A stretch of DNA of 64,000 nucleotides from Pseudooceanicola nanhaiensis DSM 18065. GTDB lineage: Bacteria > Pseudomonadota > Alphaproteobacteria > Rhodobacterales > Rhodobacteraceae. How positions within the stretch are numbered: position 1 is the first letter of the stretch; each line of letters opens with the position of its first letter. The translations under genes were made by a program, and so were the position numbers. The DNA is taken from contig NZ_JHZF01000017.1 in assembly GCF_000688295.1 (NCBI RefSeq), positions 62,001 through 126,000 on the forward strand, written 5' to 3'. Positions 8,616 through 16,212 of the stretch are shown one piece after another. Below the pieces are notes generated by a model. The model did no database searches and was not told where the DNA came from. It saw nothing but the letters and a program-made list of their open reading frames with translations.

Positions 8616-9212
8616 GTGCATCCGGCCGGTCCCGCGGCGGCCACGATCGCCACGCTGTGGTGGGTGCTGCTCGCGGGCGCGACGGCGATCTTCCTCTTCG
8701 TGGCCGGGTTGATCGTCCTCGCCTGGCGGCGGGCGCCGGGAAAAAGCGATGAACGCGTCTTCGTCGTGGGTCTCGGGCTGGCCTTCCCGCTGGTGGTGCT
8801 GGCCGCGCTGCTGGCCTACGGGCTTTTCATCGGGGAACGCCTGCTGCCCCGGGCCGGTCCCGATGTGGTGACAGTGCAGGCGGAGGCGCGGCAATGGGCA
8901 TGGCGCTTCGGCTACGCCGATGCCCCGGGCCGCGTGACCGAAGGCGTGCTGCACATACCGGCGGGCCGTCCGGTCGACGTGGCGATCACCACGGCCGATG
9001 TGATCCATGCCTTCTGGGTGCCGCGGCTGGCCGGCAAGCTCGATGCCGTGCCGGGGCGGGTGAACGTGCTGAGGATCGAGGCCGGGTCCCCCGGCCGCTA
9101 CGAGGGCCTCGGGTCGGAATACAACGGCCCCGGCTACCGCGATCACCGTTTCACCGTCGTGGCGCATGACCCGGCCGGGTGGGACCGTTTTCTACAGGAC
9201 GAGACGCCTTGA
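8616..9212 (+). CDS. Heme-copper oxidase subunit II lacking the CuA ligands
   Basis: About 198 residues from the GTG at 8616. Two N-terminal membrane helices precede a cupredoxin-type domain: the aromatic QWAWRF electron-entry motif (93-98), DVIHAFWVPRL with His131, then GLGSEYNGPGYRDH (164-177). At the CuA loop the canonical Cys, Cys, His and Met are replaced by Gly166, Asn170, Tyr174 and His177, as in quinol-oxidase subunit CyoA. The frame upstream of 8616 stays open and encodes a lipobox-like LLPGC (Cys codon 8595), but no ATG, GTG or TTG precedes it nearby, so the true start is uncertain. It overlaps the subunit I-III gene by TTGA. Confidence 0.8.
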   Translation: MHPAGPAAATIATLWWVLLAGATAIFLFVAGLIVLAWRRAPGKSDERVFVVGLGLAFPLVVLAALLAYGLFIGERLLPRAGPDVVTVQAEARQWAWRFGYADAPGRVTEGVLHIPAGRPVDVAITTADVIHAFWVPRLAGKLDAVPGRVNVLRIEAGSPGRYEGLGSEYNGPGYRDHRFTVVAHDPAGWDRFLQDETP

Positions 9213-11665
9213 ACACGCTGCAACGCCATCGCGCCCTTTCGCGCATCTGGGCCTCCGACAGCGGCTGGAAGCGCTGGTTCACCACAGTGAACCACACCGA
9301 CCTCGGCCGCATGTTCCTGGCGGTGGCGGTGCTCTTCTTCATCATCGGCGGCATCCTCGCGATGCTGATCCGCGCCCAGCTGGCGAGCCCCCGGTCGGCC
9401 TTCATCGGGCCGGAGCACTACAATCAGATCTTCACGATGCACGGGACCATCATGATGTTCCTGTTCGCGATCCCCCTCTTCGAGGGGCTCGCGGTCTACC
9501 TGCTGCCCAAGTTGCTGGGCACCCGCGACCTGGCCTTCCCGCGGCTCACCGCCTTCGGCTTCTGGTGCTACGTCTTCGGCGGGTCGATGATGATCTTCTC
9601 CCTGCTGGCCGGCATGGCCCCGGACAGCGGCTGGTTCATGTACCCGCCGCTGTCCTCGACCATCGCCGCGCAGGGGATCAATTCGGACTTCTGGCTGATC
9701 GGCATCACCTTCGTCGAGATCTCCGCGATATCCGCAGCGGTGGAGATCTGCGTCACGATCCTGCGCTACCGCGCCGTCGGGATGAGCCTTTCCCGGATGC
9801 CGATCTTCGCCTGGTACGCGCTGGTGACGGCGGTGATGATCCTGACGGGCTTCCCGCCCCTGATCCTCGGCTCCATCCTGCTCGAGCTCGAGCGCGCCTT
9901 CGACATGCCGTTCTTCCAGGTGGCCGCCGGCGGTGATGCGCTGCTCTGGCAGCACCTCTTCTGGCTCTTCGGCCACCCTGAGGTCTACATCATCTTCCTG
10001 CCCGCGGCCGGCGCGATCTCGACCATCCTGCCGGTCATGGCCCGCACCCGCCTGATGGGCTACGGCTGGATCGTCGCGGCGGCCGTCTCACTGGGCGTGC
10101 TCAGCTTCGGGCTCTGGGTGCACCACATGTTCACGACAGGCATCCCCCACATGGGCCTGGCGTTCTTCTCGGCAGCCTCGACACTGGTGGCGGTGCCGAC
10201 CGCGGTGCAGCTGTTCGCATGGATCGGCACCCTCTGGCAGGGCCGCCCCGACATGCGGCTGCCGATGCTCTGGCTGCTGGCCTTCTTCGCCACATTCGTG
10301 ATCGGCGGCCTGACCGGCGTCATGGTCGCCATCGTGCCCTTCGACTGGCAGGCGCACGACACCTACTTCATCGTCGCGCACCTTCACTACGTTCTCGTCG
10401 GCGGCTTCGTCTTCCCGATGCTGGCCGCCCTCTACTACTGGTTGCCGCATTTCGTGGGGCGGAAGACCTATTTCAACCTGGGGAACACGGCCTTCTGGCT
10501 GGTCTTCACCGGTTTCCACGGGACGTTCCTGCTGCTGCACTGGGCGGGTCTGCTCGGGATGCGGCGGCGGATCGACAGTTACGCGCCCGGACAGGGATGG
10601 GAGCTCATCAACCTGTTCGCCTCGGTCAGCAGCTTCGTCATGGCCATCGGTTTCGCGCTCGTCCTCATCGACGTCGTGGTCAACGCCGCCGTGGCGGTCC
10701 GGGGGTCGCGCGATCCGTGGCACGCCGGCACGCTCGAATGGGCCATGCCGACGCCCCCCGCCCCCTACAACTTTGCCAGCATACCAACCGTCGCGTCGCG
10801 CGATCCTCTCTACGACACGCCGGACCTGCCGGTGCGGATCGCCCGCGGCGAGGGCTATCTCGGCGATTGCGCACGAGAGCGGAGGGAGACGCTGTGCGTC
10901 GACGTCGCCACCGGGGCGCCGCGCCACATCACCGTCTTCCCCGGCAACACGGCCCTTCCGGCACTGATGTCGGCGGTCACGGGACTGTTCTTCCTCGGCA
11001 TGCTGGTGAAGGCCTACTGGCTGGTGCCGCTCTCGGCCCTTGGCGTGATCTGTTGCGCGATGGTCTGGGTCTGGAGCCTGTCGCCGAAGCAGGCCGAAGG
11101 CGCGCTTCACGCCGGACACGGGCTCGCTCTGACCACCGCGGCCGAGGTCGCCGACCCGCCCGGATGGTGGGGCTCGCTGTTCCTGCTGCTGGCGGACGGG
11201 ACGTTCTTCGGATCGCTGCTTTTCGGGTATGCCTTCCTGTGGACCATCGCTCCGAACTGGCCGCCGCCGGCCTATGTGGAGGCCGGTCTCTGGCCGCTGC
11301 TGTGTCTCGGGGCCGGCGCCGTGCTGACACTGGCAGGCGCCCGGGTTGCAACCCTGTCGGGATCGGCGCTCGAAGCGACGGGCCTTCTTGCGCTCGGCGC
11401 GGGGGCGACGCTGATCCTTGCCAGAGCGCCCGACCCGACCGCGCATGCCTATGACGCCACGATCTGGGTGCTCATGGGCTACGCGCTCGTGCACGTCCTC
11501 ATCGCGCTGCTGATGACCGGGGTCCTCTCGATGCGCCGCCTGGCCAGCCATCCGGCCGTCACGACCACCGGCGCCGCCCGGATCGTGCGGCTGTGGAGCG
11601 ACTACGCCGTCGCGGTCGCGCTCATCACCTTCGCCGCCGCCGCCCTGCCCGGGGTCCTGGCATGA
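9209..11665 (+). CDS. Fused heme-copper oxidase subunit I-subunit III
   Basis: 818 residues from a TTG that overlaps the subunit II stop. Residues 1-500 are subunit I: His78 and His393 (heme a), His256/His305/His306 (CuB), HPEVY with Glu258 and cross-link Tyr260, and His391 (high-spin heme) in AHLHY. The D-channel entry Asp107 (RDLAFPRL) is present, but the Asn seven residues on is Thr114, and the K-channel lysine of the PTGIK motif is Gln334 (PTAVQ). Residues about 580-815 are a subunit III-like set of helices (PGWWGSLFLLLADGTFFG). Such I-III fusions occur in caa3-like oxidases. It probably reduces O2 at the inner membrane; electron donor uncertain. Confidence 0.88.
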   Translation: MNTLQRHRALSRIWASDSGWKRWFTTVNHTDLGRMFLAVAVLFFIIGGILAMLIRAQLASPRSAFIGPEHYNQIFTMHGTIMMFLFAIPLFEGLAVYLLPKLLGTRDLAFPRLTAFGFWCYVFGGSMMIFSLLAGMAPDSGWFMYPPLSSTIAAQGINSDFWLIGITFVEISAISAAVEICVTILRYRAVGMSLSRMPIFAWYALVTAVMILTGFPPLILGSILLELERAFDMPFFQVAAGGDALLWQHLFWLFGHPEVYIIFLPAAGAISTILPVMARTRLMGYGWIVAAAVSLGVLSFGLWVHHMFTTGIPHMGLAFFSAASTLVAVPTAVQLFAWIGTLWQGRPDMRLPMLWLLAFFATFVIGGLTGVMVAIVPFDWQAHDTYFIVAHLHYVLVGGFVFPMLAALYYWLPHFVGRKTYFNLGNTAFWLVFTGFHGTFLLLHWAGLLGMRRRIDSYAPGQGWELINLFASVSSFVMAIGFALVLIDVVVNAAVAVRGSRDPWHAGTLEWAMPTPPAPYNFASIPTVASRDPLYDTPDLPVRIARGEGYLGDCARERRETLCVDVATGAPRHITVFPGNTALPALMSAVTGLFFLGMLVKAYWLVPLSALGVICCAMVWVWSLSPKQAEGALHAGHGLALTTAAEVADPPGWWGSLFLLLADGTFFGSLLFGYAFLWTIAPNWPPPAYVEAGLWPLLCLGAGAVLTLAGARVATLSGSALEATGLLALGAGATLILARAPDPTAHAYDATIWVLMGYALVHVLIALLMTGVLSMRRLASHPAVTTTGAARIVRLWSDYAVAVALITFAAAALPGVLA

Positions 11666-12015
11666 GATCGCTCCTGCGACTGGCCCTTCCGCTGACGCTC
11701 TGGCTGGCCTGCTTCAGCGCGGTCTACGGTCTCGCCGGGCTGCTCTGTTCCAGCCGGTGGAGCCCGGTCGCGGACGACACCACGCGGCTGACCCTGCTCG
11801 CCCTCGCCGCGATGGCGGCGGTCGTCCTCCAGGCGGGGCTCGTGCTGGCCCTCCGGTCGCCGCGGTGGCAGGACCCCGACACCACGCTTCGCCGGGCAAG
11901 CCTGGTCCTTGCCGTCGCGGCCTTGGTCAGCACGATCTGGACCCTCCTGCCGCCTCTCCTGACGACGCATTCCTGCGACACCGGTGAACAGGCGCATCTG
12001 CCCGAGATCCGGTGA
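11662..12015 (+). CDS. Small membrane protein of the oxidase cluster
   Basis: 117 residues with three predicted helices (LRLALPLTLWLACFSAVYGLAG; LLALAAMAAVVLQAGLVLAL; ASLVLAVAALVSTIWTLLP). The ATG overlaps the stop of the subunit I-III gene (ATGA), implying coupled translation and a role in the same complex. It ends with a polar tail containing TTHSCDTGEQAH. I recognise no named family; it could be an accessory or subunit IV-like protein. It converges with the DUF2783 gene 15 bp away. Confidence 0.65.
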   Translation: MRSLLRLALPLTLWLACFSAVYGLAGLLCSSRWSPVADDTTRLTLLALAAMAAVVLQAGLVLALRSPRWQDPDTTLRRASLVLAVAALVSTIWTLLPPLLTTHSCDTGEQAHLPEIR

Positions 12016-12030
12016 CGGGTCGGCCGCCCC

Positions 12031-12219
12031 CTAGTCGAGGCTCGCCTTGCGCATGGCCTCGGACAGGACCTCCGGATCGCCGATGTGATTGGCCAGCAGC
12101 AGGATCAGCCGGGCGTTGAAGGCCGCGCTCTCGTCGTCGGAGAGCCCCTCGTGGCACCGGATCAGCTCGGCGTAAAAGGAATCCGGCGCGGGGATGTTGG
12201 GCGTCGTGGTCAGCTCCAT
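12031..12219 (-). CDS. DUF2783 small protein, possible coupling partner of the flavin hydroxylase
   Basis: 62 residues, acidic, helical, cytoplasmic. TTPNIPAPDSFYAELIRCHEGLSDDES and FNARLILLLANHIGD are the DUF2783 pattern. It begins 6 bp after the stop of the flavoprotein gene, the family's usual position beside class A flavin monooxygenases. By analogy with two-component 3-hydroxyphenylacetate 6-hydroxylase (MhaAB), whose second component is a very small protein, it may couple NADH oxidation to hydroxylation. This is inference. Confidence 0.75.
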   Translation of the reverse strand: MELTTTPNIPAPDSFYAELIRCHEGLSDDESAAFNARLILLLANHIGDPEVLSEAMRKASLD

Positions 12220-12225
12220 CGGCGG

Positions 12226-13854
12226 TCACTCCTTTCCGCAGGCACGGCGCAGGGCCGCGCGCAGGGCGCTCTCGTCGTAGCCGCTCCAGCGGGCGACCAC
12301 GTGCTGGTCGGGGCGGATCAGGTAGACGGCGCCTTCCGCCTCGCCCAGGTAGCGCAGGGCCAGCGCGCCCGAGGGATCGTCCGCCGCCGAAACGGCCCGC
12401 CGCGTCGCGGTCACGCCGTCCTCGGTCACGGTCTCCGGCGCCTCGGCATCGACGGTGAGGATCGTGAATCCGCCGCCCAGCCCCTTCAGCAGGAAGCCGT
12501 TTCCGAGCGGCGCATCAGGGCAGGGCGTGCCGGGACGGGACCGCGCGGGGCCGCCGGGCAGCGCATCCTCGCCGGTGAGCGACAGCCCGTCGTAGGAGCA
12601 GGGCACCGAAAGGCGCCCCGAATTGACCAGCGGCCGGGCGAATTCGTAGCGCTCCGCAAGCTCTAGGACCGCGTTGCGGAAGACATGGCTGATCTTCGAC
12701 TTGGGCGTGATGAAATCCGTCGCCCGGGTCGAATTCAGGATGTTCTCGTCCGCCCCGTGGGCGCGCTCCTCGTGGTAGCTGTCGAGCAGGCGGTCGGGCG
12801 CCTCGCCCCGGATCACCATGCCGAGCTTCCAGCCCAGGTTGTCCGCGTCCTGCATCCCCGAATTGGCGCCCCGCGCGCCGAACGGGCTGACCTGGTGCGC
12901 GGCATCGCCCGCAAAGATCACCCGGCCGTGGCGGAACGCCTTCATCCGGCGGCACTGGAAGGTGTAGATCGAGGACCAGACCAGCTCGTAATCCACCTCC
13001 GGGCCCAGCATCGCGTCAAGCCTCCGGCGGACGTTCTCCTCCTTCAGCTCTTCGGCGCGGTCGACATCCCAGCCGATCTGGAAATCGACCCGCCAGACAT
13101 CGTCCGGCTGCTTGTGCAGCAGGGTCGAGGCGCCGGCCTTGTGGGAGGGTTCGAACCAGAACCAGCGCTCGGTCGGGAAGCTTTCAGACAGCATCCTGAT
13201 GTCGGCGATCAGGAAGCTGTCCTTGAAGACCCGCCCTTCGAAATCGAGCCCCATCATCGAGCGCAGCGGCGAGCCTGCCCCGTCGCAGGCGATCAGCCAG
13301 TCGGCGAGGATCGTATAGTCCCCCTCCGGCGTGGCGACCGTCAGGATCGTGTGGTCGTCCCTGACCTCCACGGCCTCGACGCGGTTCTTGCCGCGGATCT
13401 CGATCGGCGCACCGTCGGCCTGCGCCTCGCGGACACGCTCGACGAGGAACTTCTCGAAATAGGGCTGCTGGAGGTTGATGAAGGCGGGGAAGCGGTGCCC
13501 CTCTTCCGGCAGCAGGTTGAAGTCGTAGATCTTGCGATCCTGGTAGAAGACCTTGCCGAGGTTCCAGACCACGCCCTTGTCCAGCATCGGCCCGGCGCAG
13601 CCGTATCGGTCGGCGATCTCGAGGCTGCGTTTCGCGAAGCAGATCGCGCGGGAGCCCTGGCCGATCCCCTCGTGGTCGTCCAGCACCACGACCGGAATGC
13701 CCTGCAACCCGAGATCGAGCGCCGTGGCGATACCGATGGGACCGCCGCCCACGACGACGACCGGATGGCGCACCGGCGCCGCGGCGTCCTGATCGGCGGA
13801 GCGCGCATAGGGGTACAGCCGGAAGGCCAGCCGGTATCGGTCGTCCAATGGCAT
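12226..13854 (-). CDS. FAD-dependent aromatic hydroxylase, candidate homogentisate-forming monooxygenase
   Basis: 542-residue class A flavoprotein monooxygenase. Dinucleotide fold VVVVGGGPIGIA at 32-43, the mid-protein DG/CDGAGS motif for FAD/NADH, and the second FAD motif GRVIFAGDAAHQVSPFGARGAN. A C-terminal thioredoxin-like domain follows, as in MhpA-type enzymes. It lies in the same operon as fahA and hmgA, 54 bp downstream of the MBL gene, so it probably produces homogentisate, for example from 3-hydroxyphenylacetate as MhaA does; a 4-hydroxyphenylpyruvate dioxygenase is absent from the window. Substrate assignment is inference. Confidence 0.8.
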   Translation of the reverse strand: MPLDDRYRLAFRLYPYARSADQDAAAPVRHPVVVVGGGPIGIATALDLGLQGIPVVVLDDHEGIGQGSRAICFAKRSLEIADRYGCAGPMLDKGVVWNLGKVFYQDRKIYDFNLLPEEGHRFPAFINLQQPYFEKFLVERVREAQADGAPIEIRGKNRVEAVEVRDDHTILTVATPEGDYTILADWLIACDGAGSPLRSMMGLDFEGRVFKDSFLIADIRMLSESFPTERWFWFEPSHKAGASTLLHKQPDDVWRVDFQIGWDVDRAEELKEENVRRRLDAMLGPEVDYELVWSSIYTFQCRRMKAFRHGRVIFAGDAAHQVSPFGARGANSGMQDADNLGWKLGMVIRGEAPDRLLDSYHEERAHGADENILNSTRATDFITPKSKISHVFRNAVLELAERYEFARPLVNSGRLSVPCSYDGLSLTGEDALPGGPARSRPGTPCPDAPLGNGFLLKGLGGGFTILTVDAEAPETVTEDGVTATRRAVSAADDPSGALALRYLGEAEGAVYLIRPDQHVVARWSGYDESALRAALRRACGKE

Positions 13855-13908
13855 CGTCGTCTCCTCCCGATCCGCCGCCGGGCCCCCGGAAGGGCCCGGC
13901 GCGCGGGA

Positions 13909-14859
13909 TCAGCCCTGAAGCTGGTTCCACATGTCCTTGTCGCGCGCGGCCGTCCAGACGCGCGGGGTGTCGATGCCGCGGGCCTCGTCATAGGCGCGCG
14001 CCACGTTGAACGGCAGGCAGTGTTCGTAGATCGCGTAATCGCTGAACTTCGGGTCGCATTCGGCGCGGCAGGCGTCCCAGGCTTCCTTCAGCGTGCCGCC
14101 GCGGGCCACGACCTTGGCGATCGGCTTGTAGGTCGAATTCACGAAGTCGGCCGTCGCGGCGATCGCCTTGGCGACCATCTCCTCGCCGACGAGCGCGTCC
14201 CCGCGGCCCGGCGCGATGGCCTTGGGCTCGAAGGCGGCGATGTTCATCAGCGTGTCTTCCCAGTCGGCGAAGTGCCCGTCCCCGCAATAGCAGGCCGAGT
14301 GGTATTCGACGATGTCGCCGGTGAACATGACCTCCTGGTCCGGCACCCAGATCACCGCGTCGCCGGCGGTATGGGCGCGGCCCAGCTTCATGATGTCCAC
14401 GCGGCGTTTGCCGAGGTAGACGGTCATGCTCTCGCTGAAGGTGGTGGTCGGGCGGGTCAGGCCGGGGATTTCCTCGTGCCCCTGGAAAAGGCGCGGGAAG
14501 CGGTCGAACTCGCTTTCCCAGTCCTCCTGGCCGCGCTCCTCGACCATCGCCGCGGCGACGTCGGACATGATGACCTCGCGGGCGCCGTAGGCGCTGGCGC
14601 CGAGGACGCGGACGGCGTGGTAATGGGTCATCACGAGATGCGAGATCGGCTTGTCCGTCACCTCGCGCACCTTCTCGATCACCATCCGCGCAAGGCGCGG
14701 GGTCGCCTGCGCCTCGACGATCATCACGCTCTCGTCGCCGATGATGACGCCGGTGTTGGGATCGCCCTCGGCGGTGAAGGCATAGAGCCCCTCGCCCACC
14801 TCGGTGAAGCTGATCTTCTTGTCTGCCATGTCGCCCGCGGATGCGAATGCCTTGGCCAT
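13909..14859 (-). CDS. Metallo-beta-lactamase-fold protein with altered metal site
   Basis: 316 residues with the MBL fold: THYHAVRVLG at 78-87, GRAHTAGD at 160-167 (His163) and FTGD at 179-182 (Asp182). The canonical HxHxDH is HYHAVR here, so the Asp and following His that bind the second zinc are Val83 and Arg84. The enzyme may be mononuclear or catalytically changed. ATG 14859 has AAGGA 7 nt upstream. It lies 53 bp downstream of fahA within the homogentisate operon, suggesting a hydrolase or isomerase step or detoxification in that pathway; the true reaction is unknown. Confidence 0.82.
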   Translation of the reverse strand: MAKAFASAGDMADKKISFTEVGEGLYAFTAEGDPNTGVIIGDESVMIVEAQATPRLARMVIEKVREVTDKPISHLVMTHYHAVRVLGASAYGAREVIMSDVAAAMVEERGQEDWESEFDRFPRLFQGHEEIPGLTRPTTTFSESMTVYLGKRRVDIMKLGRAHTAGDAVIWVPDQEVMFTGDIVEYHSACYCGDGHFADWEDTLMNIAAFEPKAIAPGRGDALVGEEMVAKAIAATADFVNSTYKPIAKVVARGGTLKEAWDACRAECDPKFSDYAIYEHCLPFNVARAYDEARGIDTPRVWTAARDKDMWNQLQG

Positions 14860-14912
14860 GCTGTGTCCTTCCGTTCGTTCCGCCGGGGGTCTGCCCCGGC
14901 CTCGTGCCTGTG

Positions 14913-16163
14913 TCAGCGCGCGTAGGGATCGTCGAGCGCGGCGATCACCTTGCCCGTGCAGGCCCCGAAGCCCACGCGGTAGCCGTCGCCCTGCGCCGCA
15001 CCGCGCAGGGTCAGCGTATCGCCGTCTTCCAGGAAGCTGCGCGTCTCGCCCCCGGGAAGCGTCAGCGGCTCCTGCCCCGACCAGCTGAGCTCCAGGAGCG
15101 ATCCCCTGCTGTCCTTCGCCGTCCCCGAGATCGTGCCGGAACCCAGCAGGTCACCGACCCGCATCGGGCAGCCGCTTGTCGTATGATGCGCCAGCTGCTG
15201 CGCGGCGGAGTAATAGAGCTCGCGGAAATTGGTGCGCGAGATCGTCGTCTCCGCACCGCCCTCCGGGGCCAGCGCGACCTCCAGGTCCACGTCGTAGAGC
15301 ATCGGCCCCGGTTCCCGCAGGTAGGGCAGCAGCTCCCTCTCGCGCTCGGGGGTCGCGGTGCGGAACGGCGCCAGCGCCGCCTTCGTCACGATCCAGGGGC
15401 TGATGGTCGTCGCCGTCGCCTTGGCCTGGAAGGGCCCGAGCGGCTGGTATTCCCAGGCCTGGATGTCCCGCGCGGACCAGTCGTTCAAAAGGACGTAGCC
15501 GAAGATCATGTCGTCGGCCTCCTGCACCGTCACCGGCCGGTCCGAGGCCTGCCCGATGATCGCCCCCATCTCGAGCTCGAGGTCGAAGCGCCGGCACGGC
15601 GCGAAGACCGGCAGCTCCGCGTCCGGCGCCCTCAGCTGGCCCCAGGGCCGGCGCACATCCGTCCCCGACACCACGACCGAGGACGCCCGCCCGTTGTAGC
15701 CGATCGGAATCGACAGCCAGTTCGGCGGCAGCGCGTTCTCGGGGCCGCGGAAGATCGAGCCCACGTTGAAGGCGTGATGCCGGCCGGCGTAGAAATCGGT
15801 GTATTCGGCCACGGTGATCGGCATCATCATGGTCACATCCGCCTGCGCCACCAGATGGCCCGGCAAGGGCTCCGCCCCCTCGGCCAGCAGCGCGGTCACC
15901 TGGCTGCGCAGATCGGCCCAGGCCTCGGGCCCGAGCTCCATCACATCGTTCCAGTGCGGCACGTCGAAGACGGGCGCTCCGCCAAGATCGACGAGCCCGT
16001 CGCCCTCGGCCTTGCAGAGGTCGAAGATCATGTCGCCGATCGCCACGCCGCAGCGGGGCATCGAACCCTCGCCCGCGTCGAAGACGCCGTAGGGCAGGTT
16101 GTTCAGCGGGAAGTCGGTCTGCGCGGAATTGGCGCTCTCGACCCAGCTTTTGCGAAGCGGCAT
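14913..16163 (-). CDS. fahA: Fumarylacetoacetase
   Basis: 416 residues, the normal length for FAH. It hydrolyses 4-fumarylacetoacetate to fumarate and acetoacetate, the last step of homogentisate degradation. Metal-site motifs are visible: DFYAGRHHAFNVG (substrate and metal loop), ELEMGAIIG (two Glu ligands), and NDWSARDIQAWEYQPLGPF (Asp ligand). The start at 16163 has GGAAG 5 nt upstream; an ATG six codons earlier (16181) is possible. It is 49 bp downstream of hmgA in the same operon. The intervening maleylacetoacetate isomerase gene usual in this pathway is not between them. Confidence 0.95.
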   Translation of the reverse strand: MPLRKSWVESANSAQTDFPLNNLPYGVFDAGEGSMPRCGVAIGDMIFDLCKAEGDGLVDLGGAPVFDVPHWNDVMELGPEAWADLRSQVTALLAEGAEPLPGHLVAQADVTMMMPITVAEYTDFYAGRHHAFNVGSIFRGPENALPPNWLSIPIGYNGRASSVVVSGTDVRRPWGQLRAPDAELPVFAPCRRFDLELEMGAIIGQASDRPVTVQEADDMIFGYVLLNDWSARDIQAWEYQPLGPFQAKATATTISPWIVTKAALAPFRTATPERERELLPYLREPGPMLYDVDLEVALAPEGGAETTISRTNFRELYYSAAQQLAHHTTSGCPMRVGDLLGSGTISGTAKDSRGSLLELSWSGQEPLTLPGGETRSFLEDGDTLTLRGAAQGDGYRVGFGACTGKVIAALDDPYAR

Positions 16164-16212
16164 CTGTCTTCCTTCATCCATCCTGTCCGAAAGGGCCCCT
16201 GCCCCCCGGCGC

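Noticed and set aside
12685-14925. 746-codon + strand frame opposite the flavin hydroxylase and MBL genes
   Set aside because: Antisense shadow with no recognised motif.
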